The position numbers were made by a program, and so were the translations under genes. The notes under the pieces were generated by a model. The model worked only from the letters and a program-made list of their open reading frames with translations, was not told the DNA's origin and did no database searches. From Salvator merianae (lineage: Eukaryota; Chordata; Lepidosauria; Squamata; Teiidae): 64,000 nt of DNA. The stretch spans positions 6,369,330-6,433,329 of the forward strand of contig QVOM02000126.1 of NCBI GenBank assembly GCA_003586115.2. Direction: 5' to 3'. Positions 48,351-59,811 of the stretch are shown here, one piece after another (position 1 is the first letter of the stretch; every line of letters begins with the position of its first letter).

Positions 48351-49707
48351 TTTTATTACTCCCAATGTGAATGTGATTTTTTTTTTTTTGTCAAACTAGT
48401 AACACATCCAGCTTTACAAGTGAGGAACTGTCTCCATCTTTTTGTTTTTACTTGCCAGAGTGGTAGAGCTGAGTCAGGAGCCTGTGCCAGATTCCTCCTG
48501 AAGCTCACCCAAACACCCAGGTCCAAGAGCCCAGGTATGTACCTACACCACTGACCCTTAAATCCAGGCTTACGTGCACAGAGGATTATGACCAGCAGCT
48601 TGGGCACATTCTATAGGTCACTCAAAGCAGGCCTCTACAGAGGGCATCCAAGCCGAGCAACTGAGAAGCAAAATCATTTCAATATTTTTATTAGAAAGTA
48701 ATTTTGGACGCATGGAAGCCAGCCATCTATAAAGATTTGCTGCTTTCTTTTTGTCAACATATTATTCTTTGGCTTCTGCTGCACCAAAGGTTGGGCCTGT
48801 TTTTCCTATTTGTGAGAAAATTTCTACATAACTCATTCCATTTTACTGACCCAATTCCACTGCACTGTGATAGAATTTCCAGAGAAAAACAGTTAAAAAA
48901 TAAATAAGAACGGGGGAAAGCAGACGGACAAAGAGTTAGGCTCCTCTTAGGCTGAAGGCATTACATGAGCACATGAAGGGAAAAGGGGCTTTGTTCTGAA
49001 TGCTCCAAGTCAGATCCTTTGCTTGCAGGCGATACAATACTGAGCAGCTAAGATGATTTCCTGCAGCACTAGCAGGTGACCCATCAAGACTGAAGGGTGG
49101 TGATCACTATCTGTGACTTTTTGCCTGGGAGAAAAAGCACTAGGAAAGGTCTCCGGCAGAAGGTGCCCATCTTGTCTGCTGGAATTTCCACAGCTGTAAG
49201 AGGAAAACACCTACGAACACCGATGATTTATTGCAGCCTCAACAAAAACAACCCTATGGGGCCCTGTGAACGACATAATTGGCAGGAGATAGATGCAAAA
49301 GAGCTGAACACTTAAAAATGAAAGAGAGCCATCCTTTTCTAGCTGGGACAGAAGTACCAAAGGGAACATTTGTCCCTGACACCAGGCACTGGGGGACCGG
49401 CGGGGGGCATGGGGTGTCAGCAAATTGCTTCTGCTTTAACACTTGTCCAGACAGTGGGGTTTCCAAAGGCAGCTGATTTAGCACTGTGCTGCTAAACCTC
49501 AGGTGTGGGGAGTTGTATCTATTAACAGAGAGCTGCTGAAGAACCCTCTAGGAGAGGCTGCAATTCCTATGCTAATCCCAGATATGCCATTTGGTCTTCA
49601 CCATTCCTAAATGGAAAAGTCTCAGCCGGGAAAAAGATGCTTGTAGAGCCAAGCAACCTCCTGGTGTAGCCGCTTGAAAGTTGGACTGAAAAAGGGTAAA
49701 CAGGATG

Positions 49708-49880
49708 CAAAATCCTCACTCAGCCATGGAAATTCACCAGGTGACTTTAGGCTATTTGCTGCTTCTCAGTCTAAACTACCCCACAGGTCTGTTGTGAAGA
49801 TAAAGCAGAGAAGATACGGATAATGTTCGTTGCTCTAAGCACTTCATAGGGGAAGCTATAAATGCATAAGCAAATAAACC
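49708..49880 (+). mobile_element. SINE body, squamate type
   Basis: CTCAGCCATGGAAATTCACC, CACAGGTCTGTTGTGAAGAT and a GCTATAAATGCATAAGC tail match the 3' body common to squamate tRNA-derived SINEs. Confidence 0.6.
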
Positions 49881-50774
49881 GATCTTATCTGCCTAAAAAT
49901 GGCGGGGAAATCATACAAATACAGGAGGTTTTTTTCTCCTAAGAGGGCACATTTGAATAGATCACATTCAAGCCCTAATTCCTGGAGAATTTAGAGATCA
50001 CTGAAAATTGACTGCAGGGTGCTCTTACATAAACTCAAAACCAGACAGCAACCCCTCCAAAATAAAATGAAGTAACCAGCACATTGTCTGTGAAGAGACA
50101 TGGGAGAAGCTGGCATCTCTGCAGGGGCTTGAACACACGGACAGGTTCATCCTGAGAAGGACCTCTGAGCTTGCTCTCTAATCCTGCAGAGGCTGCCCAA
50201 GGCTGATACACTCGTCCCTGCAAAAGTCACAAAGGATGCACCGTAGCGAAGTCTGTTTGCTGCCGGCCTTCAGAGAGGCACTGAAGTTCTTTACGGAACA
50301 CTAGATGGCAGGAGGACCTGCCGGATCAAAGTGAACTGCACGCTGGCATATTCCTGAACTGGCCAAGCAACATAACCTCAGGCAGGACTTATCTAGATAA
50401 GGGAGGGTTAAAGAGGCAGCAGAGAGTCAATAAAGGCTATTTTTGTGCTGGAGGTTCATTCTTTCTCCAGCCTGGCCCTCTGGTTTGGGCAGAGATGGGG
50501 GAAGGGAAAAATCTTGCAGGGAGCAAGGCACAGAAACTTCCGCGATGACACAAAACCCACAAGCCCCACTGCCCTTTCTGCGTGGCTGAAAATCAGCGTT
50601 GTCCTCCTCCGCAACACTGAGGAGCCAGTCCAGAGACAATAGTGGAAGACATGGGCGCCACAGGAGCAAACGATTCCTGAAAACCACTGTTTTTTACCCT
50701 CCCCAAGAAATTCACATTATTCCAGTATCCACATACAACAGCTACAGCTGAAAAACTGAAGGGCTGTTCTCAGT

Positions 50775-50845
50775 TTTCGTTGCAAATTGCAGTGCAGACA
50801 CCATTCGCTATACAACCAGCGTCCGCACTGCAGCTTGCAACGAAA
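50775..50845. repeat. Imperfect stem-loop, 25-bp arms
   Basis: TTTCGTTGCAAATTGCAGTG at left is mirrored by CACTGCAGCTTGCAACGAAA at right, about 20 bp apart. A probable foldback MITE remnant. Confidence 0.8.
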
Positions 50846-51094
50846 GCCGAGACGCCAAAAGCTGTAGAAAATGTGCCAAACATCAGATACACCTGTTTTT
50901 TCCCCAGCTTTTTCTATGGCTAGGTTAATTGATTTGGCGACGTCTGTGGTCAGCCTCTAACCCAGTGCTACATACCCTGACTGGCAGTGGCTACCAAGTG
51001 TTTCTGCGAGAATCATTCCCAATCCTCGCTAAAGTCCGGATCCGGGGTTTTGTATATGCAAGAGATGGGCCCAACAGCAAGACTATAGCCCATG

Positions 51095-51260
51095 AATTAT
51101 AATTTATTTATTTATTTTGTTTATTTTATTTATTTATATGCTGCCCTTAAGCCAGAAGACTGACAGAGCAGCTTACAGTATATAATCTTAGAAAAGTCCC
51201 TGTCCTCAGAGACAAGACACAAAGGAAAAGGGTCTCTACTAAAATCCTGTTGTTCTGTGG
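51095..51260 (-). mobile_element. LINE 3' tail (TTTATT-rich)
   Basis: TTTATTTATTTATATGCTGC followed by CAGAGCAGCTTACAG. No coding part. Confidence 0.35.
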
Positions 51261-51604
51261 CCCCCACTATCTTACACCTTTCTCTCGAGTGTGCGTGCAA
51301 TATCAAAGTCGTGTGCCATAAAGTTCCCTGCTTTTCACATCCACAGGAAAGACAATTCAACTTCCTGTCCCCAAACAACCCTGTAAACTTTTGTTAGAGT
51401 GGAAGAAGATACAAAAGGGAAAAATTGCAACTGTTGCTAAATCTGAACTGTTAAAAGTTCCCCATTAATAGTGAGTAGTTAAATAAGACAGATGTTGTGG
51501 TACACATGCGTTCGCCCTCTGCAAGTTTCTAAAAAAGCAGGGAAGACTGTGAGCAGCTAACAGGATGCCAGCAGATTTTACTGGTTTTTCACCAGCGGAC
51601 TGTA

Positions 51605-51690
51605 ACCTTTCAGGTACTGCACTCAGCTCCAACTCCCATCTAACCACACAATGGTAAAGGATGATGGGAGTTGTAGTCCCCACCCTTGAA
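51605..51690. repeat. Small palindrome with TGGGAGTTGTAGTCC
   Basis: CCAACTCCCATC at left mirrors GATGGGAGTTG at right. The TGGGARTTGTAGTCY block also occurs in the palindrome at 20873-21003. Confidence 0.5.
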
Positions 51691-52104
51691 TTACCTATCA
51701 CTGGAGATATATAAGATGTGCATTAGGGTATCCATACGTTTCTTCATAACGTACAGCTTTATCTCCATTGTAATTCATTCAAAAACACATGGAACTACAA
51801 GGAGGAGTCCAAGCCCTTAACACCACAGTGTGGCCACTATTCTGCAGATCAGGAGACAGACTAGCAAAAACATTACCATCTGCTGAAGAGAAAGAAAGCT
51901 GAGATCAGCCTTTAAGAAAATGAACCCAAGCTCAAAACAATACTTTATAGCGGATGAAAGTTATTAATCCTTTTCGTTTGGTTGAAAATAGTTTTGCCCA
52001 TCTCTGTCTCTTGGACCCAAGTGCAGTGGAAATCTTAATAAATTATGTACCAGTAAGCCCTCCAAAAAACTCTAATACTGTATAGTATATGTCACTACAC
52101 TTCC

Positions 52105-52466
52105 TTATCTTGTTGGCAGTGGTGGGTACCACTGAGTCATGGCCGACTCCCGGTTGAGTACAGGGTATCTCCGTGGGCACCTCTATGCAGTTTTCTTAGC
52201 AGAGACACAGAAGTGGTTCGCCATTGCCTACTTCCATAGAGAGGCTGAGGATCGAACTAGCAACCCTCTACTTTCCAGGCAGTTTGCTCTACCACTGAGC
52301 TATAGAGACTCCCAGATTCCATGGACCCCTCTAGACAGTTTTCCTGGCAGAGACACAGAAGTGGTTTGCCATTGCCTACTTCCAGAGAGAGGCTGAGGAT
52401 CGAACTAGCAACCCTCCACTTTCCAGGCAGTTTGCTCTACCACTGAGCTATAACCACTCCCTTCCT
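52105..52466 (-). mobile_element. tRNA-derived SINE with partial duplication
   Basis: Minus-strand reading gives TAGCTCAGTGGTAGAGCAAA (A-box) and AGTTCGATCCTC (B-box), twice: 52205-52312 and 52340-52460 on the plus strand are near-identical repeats. Confidence 0.85.
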
Positions 52467-53739
52467 TATCTTAGTTTTTTTTGGGTTTTTTACAAGTAAT
52501 GTTTCTGCTTGGGTCCTTCCCCTGCCAGATCCAATTATATTCAACTGACTCAATTATCATAATAAGAAGTAAGGCAACTGTAATAATGTCTACTTGCAAG
52601 TAATTCCCATAGTTTTCATAAGAGCTTACTCACAGGAAAGTGGTTGCAGCTAAAGTACAAGATAAACCAGCCAGGAAAAGAGCTTAAGTTCTGGTGAAAA
52701 GCATCAAAGGTTTGTGACATAGTAACACATCACAGTGCTGATTGTTAGAAAGTATAGACAGATAAAATTCTACTAACATGAAACAACAAGGAGGGAAGTA
52801 ACAAACAGTATTTATTTAAAATATTTTATACCATTTCCTTCTGTAACATTTGAAGCAGCTCACAATACAAAATGGAATTACTATAAAAACAGATAAAAGT
52901 GTAGATTTCTTAGAAACATTATTAGTAATAATCATTCCAAGATTTAACAGTAATCTTCAAGGGCCTAGTTTTTATAAGCACACCTAACTGATGTCGTAGA
53001 TAAACCTCTCGGGAATTACCTTATAAATATGAAAAATAAATTAGTCCAAGATGCCCAGAAACCCAATAAGTCATGTCACAACAAATTGCCTCTGCCACAT
53101 ATGAACTTAAAAATCCTACTTTTCTTCCCTCTTCAAACCTAAGAAATATTCAAGAAACAATACACTCCAAGTGGAGGGAGAAAGAAAAGCAGGGGTTTCA
53201 TAAAAGGAATTGAAAAGAATTCTTTGCTCCTGACACAGATTTGGAGCAGAAGCTTTTAAAAAGGGGAAAGGTTATGGCAAAATACTTGCATTTTGCACAA
53301 AGGGAATCCGCCACATAGTTATGAGACTGTGGAAACTAAAGCATTTTTGTGTTTATTTTTATTTCAAGAGTGCATTCAGCATTTTCTCCCAACCACAAAA
53401 ACATGTAATCATAACCCTATGTTTTCATATACATGTATTTTTTTTTTCCAAGAGATAACTCCTGGCACAGAATAAAATAAAAGAGTGTTGAATGAAACAA
53501 TAGACCAAAACCCAGCTAAAAATATGGTTGACCAAAAGCAGAAAAAATATGACAGTGGATGAAAGCAAAATGGAAGCCAAACCAAGGCAAGGGGGAAATG
53601 CTAAACCTCTGAAGAGCTTTTTTAACAAAAAAAATAAAAGTGCAATATTTCAAGAGAGACTTTTTAAAAGGAAGGATAACCCAGATGTCAAGATATTGGC
53701 TGTGAATTCAAATTTTATGGTACTAATATCCTGTTTTTC

Positions 53740-53905
53740 CTCCATAAAGGCCTAGGCAGTGTACATCAATCTCCTCTCTTCCATTTTAATCTTCACAACA
53801 ACCATGTATGGTGGGTTGACTGGACCAAGGACATCAGCTTACTTGGTGAAGTGGAGATTTGAATGATCACCCAGTTCTTGACCATTTTACAGGGTTTACA
53901 GGATA
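53740..53905 (-). mobile_element. SINE body, squamate type
   Basis: Plus-strand TTCCATTTTAATCTTCACAA, CAACCATGTATGGTGGGTTG and GGAGATTTGAATGATC are the reversed body and B-box side of the SINE seen at 49708 and 58755. Confidence 0.5.
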
Positions 53906-54822
53906 GTTTTTAATGACAAAGATACAAAAGAGGTTTGCCATTGCCTTCTTCAAAGATGTTGACTGACATCCCAGTCTAGCCTATGACTCCCAGCAGCAGG
54001 TAGGATATGGGGTCCATGGACAGGCCTAAACAACAATCTGATATTCACTTTCAGTGCTGGGGAAAAGCGGGGAAAAGAATCACTGGGTTGTCACCATGCA
54101 TGGTCCTTCCAGAAGACACAGGGAAGCAAAGCGGGGGTTTTCTTTTATACATCCTTTCCTGCTTTGTTCTGCTCATGTCTTCTGGGATCAGGCTTTCCTC
54201 TGCAACAGATCAAAGCCGGCTTGTAGGGATTTCCCAGTATCAAAGGCTAGAGGCAAATCACCACTTAAACTCTCTTCTGTGCCCCCACTCGTGGGGTGCC
54301 TTGGGTTCCCACGGTGATCTCTCACCAACTCCCTAACCACATGCAATCCCACTTATCTTCAAGTTCAAGCAAAATCAGCAAGGGATGGGTAAAATATTGG
54401 GGTCAGAGCAGGATATAATTTTTAAAGCATATATAAAATATAAAAATACTGTTGGCTCTCTATTTAATTAGTGCAGTTATCATTTGTGTCAAAAAAGCAA
54501 TCTATTCTTGGTGGGAGAAACCATGGTTTCCCCCTAGATTCACCTCACACTTGAGTTTTTTAATCTTTATGATGTTTTATTGGGGATGGGATTTTTTTTC
54601 ACAAAAATCAATCTGCAATTCATATGATGCACTTTCTTTCTTCATTGCCAATTATATATGAATATTATCACATCATTAATACACACACACACACACATAT
54701 TTGGGAATAGTAAAGCTAAAATGACTTTTCTAGTGCAAGACTTTAACCAACATATTACTGAAAAAGTTGCTTTGTTTGTTATTACAGCTATTAAGAACAG
54801 TGTAGATTGAGCACATAGGGAT

Positions 54823-55072
54823 GAACATAAGGGGAGCCCTGATGGATCAGGCCAAAGCCCATCTAGTCCAGCATCCTATCTCACACAGTGGCCCACCAAT
54901 TGCTTCTGAGTATTCTCAAGCAGAAGACAAAGGCAAAACCTTCATACGCTCTGGACTCTCTGCAAATGGCCTTTAGATGCATCCTGCCTCTTTCTCCACT
55001 TAGGCATCTATTCTAGTAGACATTGATACACCTGACCTCCAAGAACCTGTTCAATCCATTCTTAAAGCTGAA
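54823..55072 (-). mobile_element. CR1 LINE 3' end
   Basis: GAACATAAGGGGAGCCCTGA on the plus strand through CTGTTCAATCCATTCTTAAA. Confidence 0.85.
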
Positions 55073-55977
55073 TTGTTTTAGAGATTAGGTAGTCTGGACC
55101 AGTAAGCAAGGATCTACGAAAGCTCATGCTACCAACTTCTTTCTCTCTCTTGGTCTCCGAGGTGCTACGAGATTCACTTGCTTACTGACCCAGACTGATC
55201 TTGCTTGCTGTTTCAGAGATGATTTAGTATAAGGATTATTTTGGTATTTTAACAATAGATCTTTGTTGTAACCCAAATAATTATTTTGTATTTTAATAAT
55301 TAATTGTGACATTTCATCGGTTTGATACGGTCTCACTGACTAACCAACAGAGATCTTTATGTTGAAAGATCTAATTAGTTGAAACTAATTTTTACATAGA
55401 TTGAAATAATGAGATTCACTGCCATGCAAACAGGACAAATGCCTTCTGGGTTTTTGTTTTGGGTTTTTTTGTTTGTTTAAGAAAACAAGAAATGGAAAGG
55501 CTTTGCATGGTTCTCGGAAGATGTAAAGGCCCAACTTGAAGTGGACTTCAGCACTATGGGCAGTTTACCATCACCTTTATTTATATTCCTTGCCTTAAGA
55601 TGCTGTCCTTTGGTTTCTTAAGAAAACTGGCAGCTGAGAGCATGTTCTAAAAAGAGGTCCCAAACATTTCACAACTGCACTGCTTACAAAAGAGCTGAGC
55701 CAAAAGTGGTGCGTGGCAAGACTCTGCTATTTCAGCTGCTGGAGCCCTCCGCAAGGGCAAAGCTGTGCTGAGACCACAAGGAAGGCGAATGTTTGTTTTG
55801 AAAGACAAGAAAATGGAAAATGAAAGACAAGAAAATGGAAAATGTAGCAGCTACACTCCTACAAATCATCCTTACTTTTCTATATCATCAGACTTAGAAC
55901 GGGCCCTTCAGTAGTAGGTTTCACTGAGGATGGGGAAGGGACGGGAGGGGAAGGGACGGGAGGGGAGGGAGGGGGAG

Positions 55978-56348
55978 NNNNNNNNNNNNNNNNNNNNNNN
56001 NNNNNNNNNNNNNNNNNNNNNNNNNNNNNNNNNNNNNNNNNNNNNNNNNNNNNNNNNNNNNNNNNNNNNNNNNNNNNNNNNNNNNNNNNNNNNNNNNNNN
56101 NNNNNNNNNNNNNNNNNNNNNNNNNNNNNNNNNNNNNNNNNNNNNNNNNNNNNNNNNNNNNNNNNNNNNNNNNNNNNNNNNNNNNNNNNNNNNNNNNNNN
56201 NNNNNNNNNNNNNNNNNNNNNNNNNNNNNNNNNNNNNNNNNNNNNNNNNNNNNNNNNNNNNNNNNNNNNNNNNNNNNNNNNNNNNNNNNNNNNNNNNNNN
56301 NNNNNNNNNNNNNNNNNNNNNNNNNNNNNNNNNNNNNNNNNNNNNNNN
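55978..56348. other. Assembly gap (371 N)
   Basis: Run of N flanked by GGGGA-rich sequence on the left and GGAAGGG/AAAAT repeats on the right, so the assembly probably broke in a purine-rich repeat. Confidence 0.99.
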
Positions 56349-56390
56349 AGGAGAAGGGAAGGGTAAAATAAAATAAAATAAAAACATCAC

Positions 56391-56430
<40 letters not shown>
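56391..56430. repeat. (ATT)n microsatellite
   Basis: About 13 ATT units just after the gap. A short (AAAAT)n tract precedes it at 56364-56384. Confidence 0.95.
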
Positions 56431-57689
56431 GGAACTGCCAGGAGGCATACAACCCCCCCCACACACACAATGTTAATGGTTGTTATAAACAACATAGATA
56501 ATAAAGCTTTAAAACTCATCCAAGCACTGAAGTCATTAAATACTTTTAATGATTCAGACCAACCATCCTAAGCAGAAAGGAAAATATGCAATTTTCCTTT
56601 ACTCTGTTGGGTTTTAATCTTAAATACAGAAGCAGATATGTTGCTTAACCAGCTACCAAGCAGAGCAGAAGAGTAACAGGTTTTACAATGGCTCATGAGG
56701 CCTTTTGCAATACTGTTTTCTCATTGTGAAATATAAAGCTCGTGGCAAGAAAAGGCCGGGACTGTGGGTGGCAAAAGACCGATTTGGAAATGAGCTATTT
56801 TTCCCCATTCCGAGCCCCAGAGGCAAGATGGATCCGGGGCCTTGAACGGAAGGCAAAACAAGTGTTTTAGTCAGCAGCCGCCGGGGTCTAAACCTGCCAG
56901 CACTGCTTGTTTGTTAACCAGACAAAAACTATTGGCCAGGCTTCCTGGTATTTCTCTTAGAACAAGCCGATTCAGAGTATCAAACCACCAAAACAATGTA
57001 CATAATGGCACCCTTTGTAAACACAAATCCAGCATCAGGATTGTTTCCCAGACTGAAGTCCTGGGATCTGAGATACAGGTAGGGTGGAAACTCAACAAGG
57101 GAAGCAGGATGGGCCCCTCATATCCTAGGGACTAAAACATAAACTGAGCACCATAATAAACAACCACTGAGTGCAAACAGCCAACCGAATACTCCAAAAG
57201 CCAACTGAACACGCCCTTTGCTTTCGGGCCCCTGGCCGAACACCACACTCCTCAGTGCTATTGAGAAGCCTCACCACTGTGTGGTGGATTCCATGGGATG
57301 CTGAAATTCTCCATACCTAAGGGAGAAGGAGTGAGATTGTGGGTCCAACCCCCCACCCCAAACAGGCCAGGCAGGCAAGGACACCTTTGCCCAGAAGATG
57401 AAATTCCTTGAGAAATAACATAGCAATGGATTCCTGCCAATGGTGCCTGGGGGGAAAAGAACCAGGACACCTTCCCTGAAGAGGTGGCATAATCCCCATG
57501 CAGGAGGAATGAGGTAGGATTCACCAAAGTCCAAAGGAAAGTATCAGGATGACTGGGGTATGGGGAAGGTGACTGAAGGAGAATCTGGCTCATCTCAGGA
57601 AAGAAACACAAGGGAAGAAAGTAAGACCAGAGGGAGAAGGTTCTTTCAAGTTCTGTCTGTCTGAACTGTTCTACTAAGAAGCATGACTC

Positions 57690-57938
57690 ATAAAAACATG
57701 AGATGAGCTCTGCTGGATCAGCCCACAGTCCATCTAGTCCAAAATCCTGTCTCACACAGTGGCCCACCAATGGCTTTTGGGCATTCTGAAGCAGAAGATG
57801 AAGGCAAAACCTTCACCTGCTCTTGATTCCCTGCAAAGGGCCTTTAGAGGCACCCTGCCTGTCTCTCCGACCTGGAGGTGGTAGCTAGGGATCAATTCTA
57901 GTAGCCACTGATACACCTGTCCTGCATGAATTTGTCTA
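57690..57938 (-). mobile_element. CR1 LINE 3'UTR, downstream half of a dimer
   Basis: AAAACATGAGATGAGCTCTG through GCATGAATTTGTCTA on the plus strand, where the next CR1 begins. Confidence 0.8.
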
Positions 57939-58118
57939 TAAAAACAAAAGAGTAGCCCTGCTGGATCAGGTCACAGCCCATCTAGTCCAACATCCCATCT
58001 CACACAGTGGCCCACCAACTGCTTCTCAGCATTCTCAGGCAAGAGATGAAGGCTGCAAATGGCCTTCAAAGGCATCCTGCCTGTCTCTTCAGCCTGGAGA
58101 CAATACCTTGGCATATAC
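57939..58118 (-). mobile_element. CR1 LINE 3'UTR, upstream half of a dimer
   Basis: AAAACAAAAGAGTAGCCCTG then GATCAGGTCACAGCCCATCT and the rest of the shared 3'UTR. Confidence 0.8.
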
Positions 58119-58754
58119 AGAATACCATAATTTGTAATAAACCTCATGGAAATCATCTGTAGTGGTTTGCCTCAATTATGTTACAACACAACCAAATCCA
58201 GTCAACTATATAGCACTGTGATGTCATTGTGCCCATCCCATAATCTTGGACTGGCCATAATCTCCGGGAAGAATAAGGCCTTTCCAAGAGAAGGAGAGCA
58301 GTGAAGCAGCGAGAGATACACAAAACCTCTGAGAGAAATACTCAAGGGTGAAAGGGCTTTTACTTTTGTGTAGGGTCAACACCATTTTGGTAGGGCTAAC
58401 CAAATACGTTTCACTCAGTCATATTTGCATAAATCTGTTCAAGGACTATTGTTTTATTTATCATTTATTTATTCAGTACATTTTCCCCACCCTTAATTCT
58501 AAAAAGGGTTTTACACGGCCCCTTCCATTCCTGTGATTCTATGGATTATAGCACCAATTGTTTGAGCTTAAGTCATGTATCAGTGGCAGACAACATTCCA
58601 AGGGTATCTTGAATTTCATGCATTCTCACACCCAGATAACTAATAGGTGATATTAATCCTGTGTTACGGAGAATGCAGGTGCGCATATTGATATCTGGAG
58701 TTGACCTGCCCTTTCATGATCCAATAAATGAACTGGGAACTGGAAGATCAGCAT

Positions 58755-58960
58755 TCAGAATTCCAGGTAGCCATGAAAGCTAGTGACTATAAGCCTGTCA
58801 CTCCACCTCTGCCTAATCCACCCTACAGAACTGTTATGGGGATAAAACAGAGGTGAGGAGAACCATGCATGTATGTACATGGGTCTAGTGGTTTTATGCC
58901 CTCATTAAAGCTAGAAAGGACTCTCAGAGCAGCTTATAACATGTAACCTAAAAGGAAAAG
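58755..58960 (+). mobile_element. SINE body, squamate type
   Basis: TAGCCATGAAAGCTAGTGAC, CTACAGAACTGTTATGGGGA and GGAGAACCATGCATG parallel the copy at 49708. Confidence 0.6.
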
Positions 58961-59249
58961 TGACTGGAAGGGCAGAGACGAGGCAGACAGTTAAGGGAGA
59001 AACCTGATGTAGTTAATCGGTGGTAGGGCAGATGGTGAGACCCTATCTTAACATCCTGCTTATAAAACTATGAAAATACTTCACACGTGTGCCATTTGCA
59101 GGTATGCTCAAGGAAGAGGAGTTCTCTCCTGGATGAGATACCAACAGGTGGAACTTTTATCGTATGGTACTCCTTGCAATTGGTAAAAGTACTTAAAGAG
59201 GCCAGAAGATAGTCGGCATCCTAAAACAGACTGCATGGATCCCAGACCT

Positions 59250-59390
59250 GTTGGAGTCTTGGTACCATCAAGTCAGGGTCAACTCCTGGCAGACAGATTA
59301 TTTTCTTCAGGGAAGATGCCAATGATCAAAACTGTGAGCCTCTGATTTCTAGGCAGTTCTACCACTGAACTATGGCTACTCCCACTCCAA
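59250..59390 (-). mobile_element. tRNA-derived SINE
   Basis: Plus-strand GGTACCATCAAGTCAGGGTC, ATGATCAAAACTGTGAGCC and TTCTACCACTGAACTATGG match the reversed SINE at 52105, with a decayed B-box. Confidence 0.65.
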
Positions 59391-59769
59391 AAATTGCAGG
59401 ACCATTAAAAAATGTCCTATAGTGGGGGTTTTTTTTAAAAAAAAATCTAATTATAGGCCACACTACCATTATTTTTAAAAGGCAGTTTTTAGGAAAAAGG
59501 TGAAGCCTCTGTTCAGACAAGCAACCTGTGCCTAATTAATCAATCAACACCAATTACACAATATAGCCGTAGTTCTGGTTTCCAGTTCTCCTTAATTTAA
59601 GAGCACAAAACTTCAGCGGAACTCTTCCCTGTCTGCCCTATGGACTCAATCATGTTCTAGCAGTCTTTTAACAGAAGGGAAATGGAGTGAAATGAAGTGC
59701 AAATCGCCACCATAATTAAAGTAAATTATAAAACCCTTCACTGATTTCCTTGCGTTCAGGATTTTGTTG

Positions 59770-59811
59770 GAAGGAAGGTGGGAAGGAGGGAGGGAGGGAG
59801 GGAGGGAGGAG
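59770..59811. repeat. (GGGA)n / (GGAA)n microsatellite
   Basis: Purine-only tract of GGGA units preceded by GGAA. Confidence 0.9.

Noticed and set aside
52250..52460. tRNA-like A and B boxes as a tRNA gene
   Set aside because: The box sequences are part of a repeated SINE with a non-tRNA body; no intact cloverleaf was seen.
55908..56519. Long ORFs spanning the N gap
   Set aside because: The gap translates to X; the flanks are simple repeats.
57258..57770. 170-codon minus-strand ORF
   Set aside because: It begins inside a CR1 3'UTR (MVGHCVRQD is translated CR1 sequence) and the rest resembles no protein family I know; chance.
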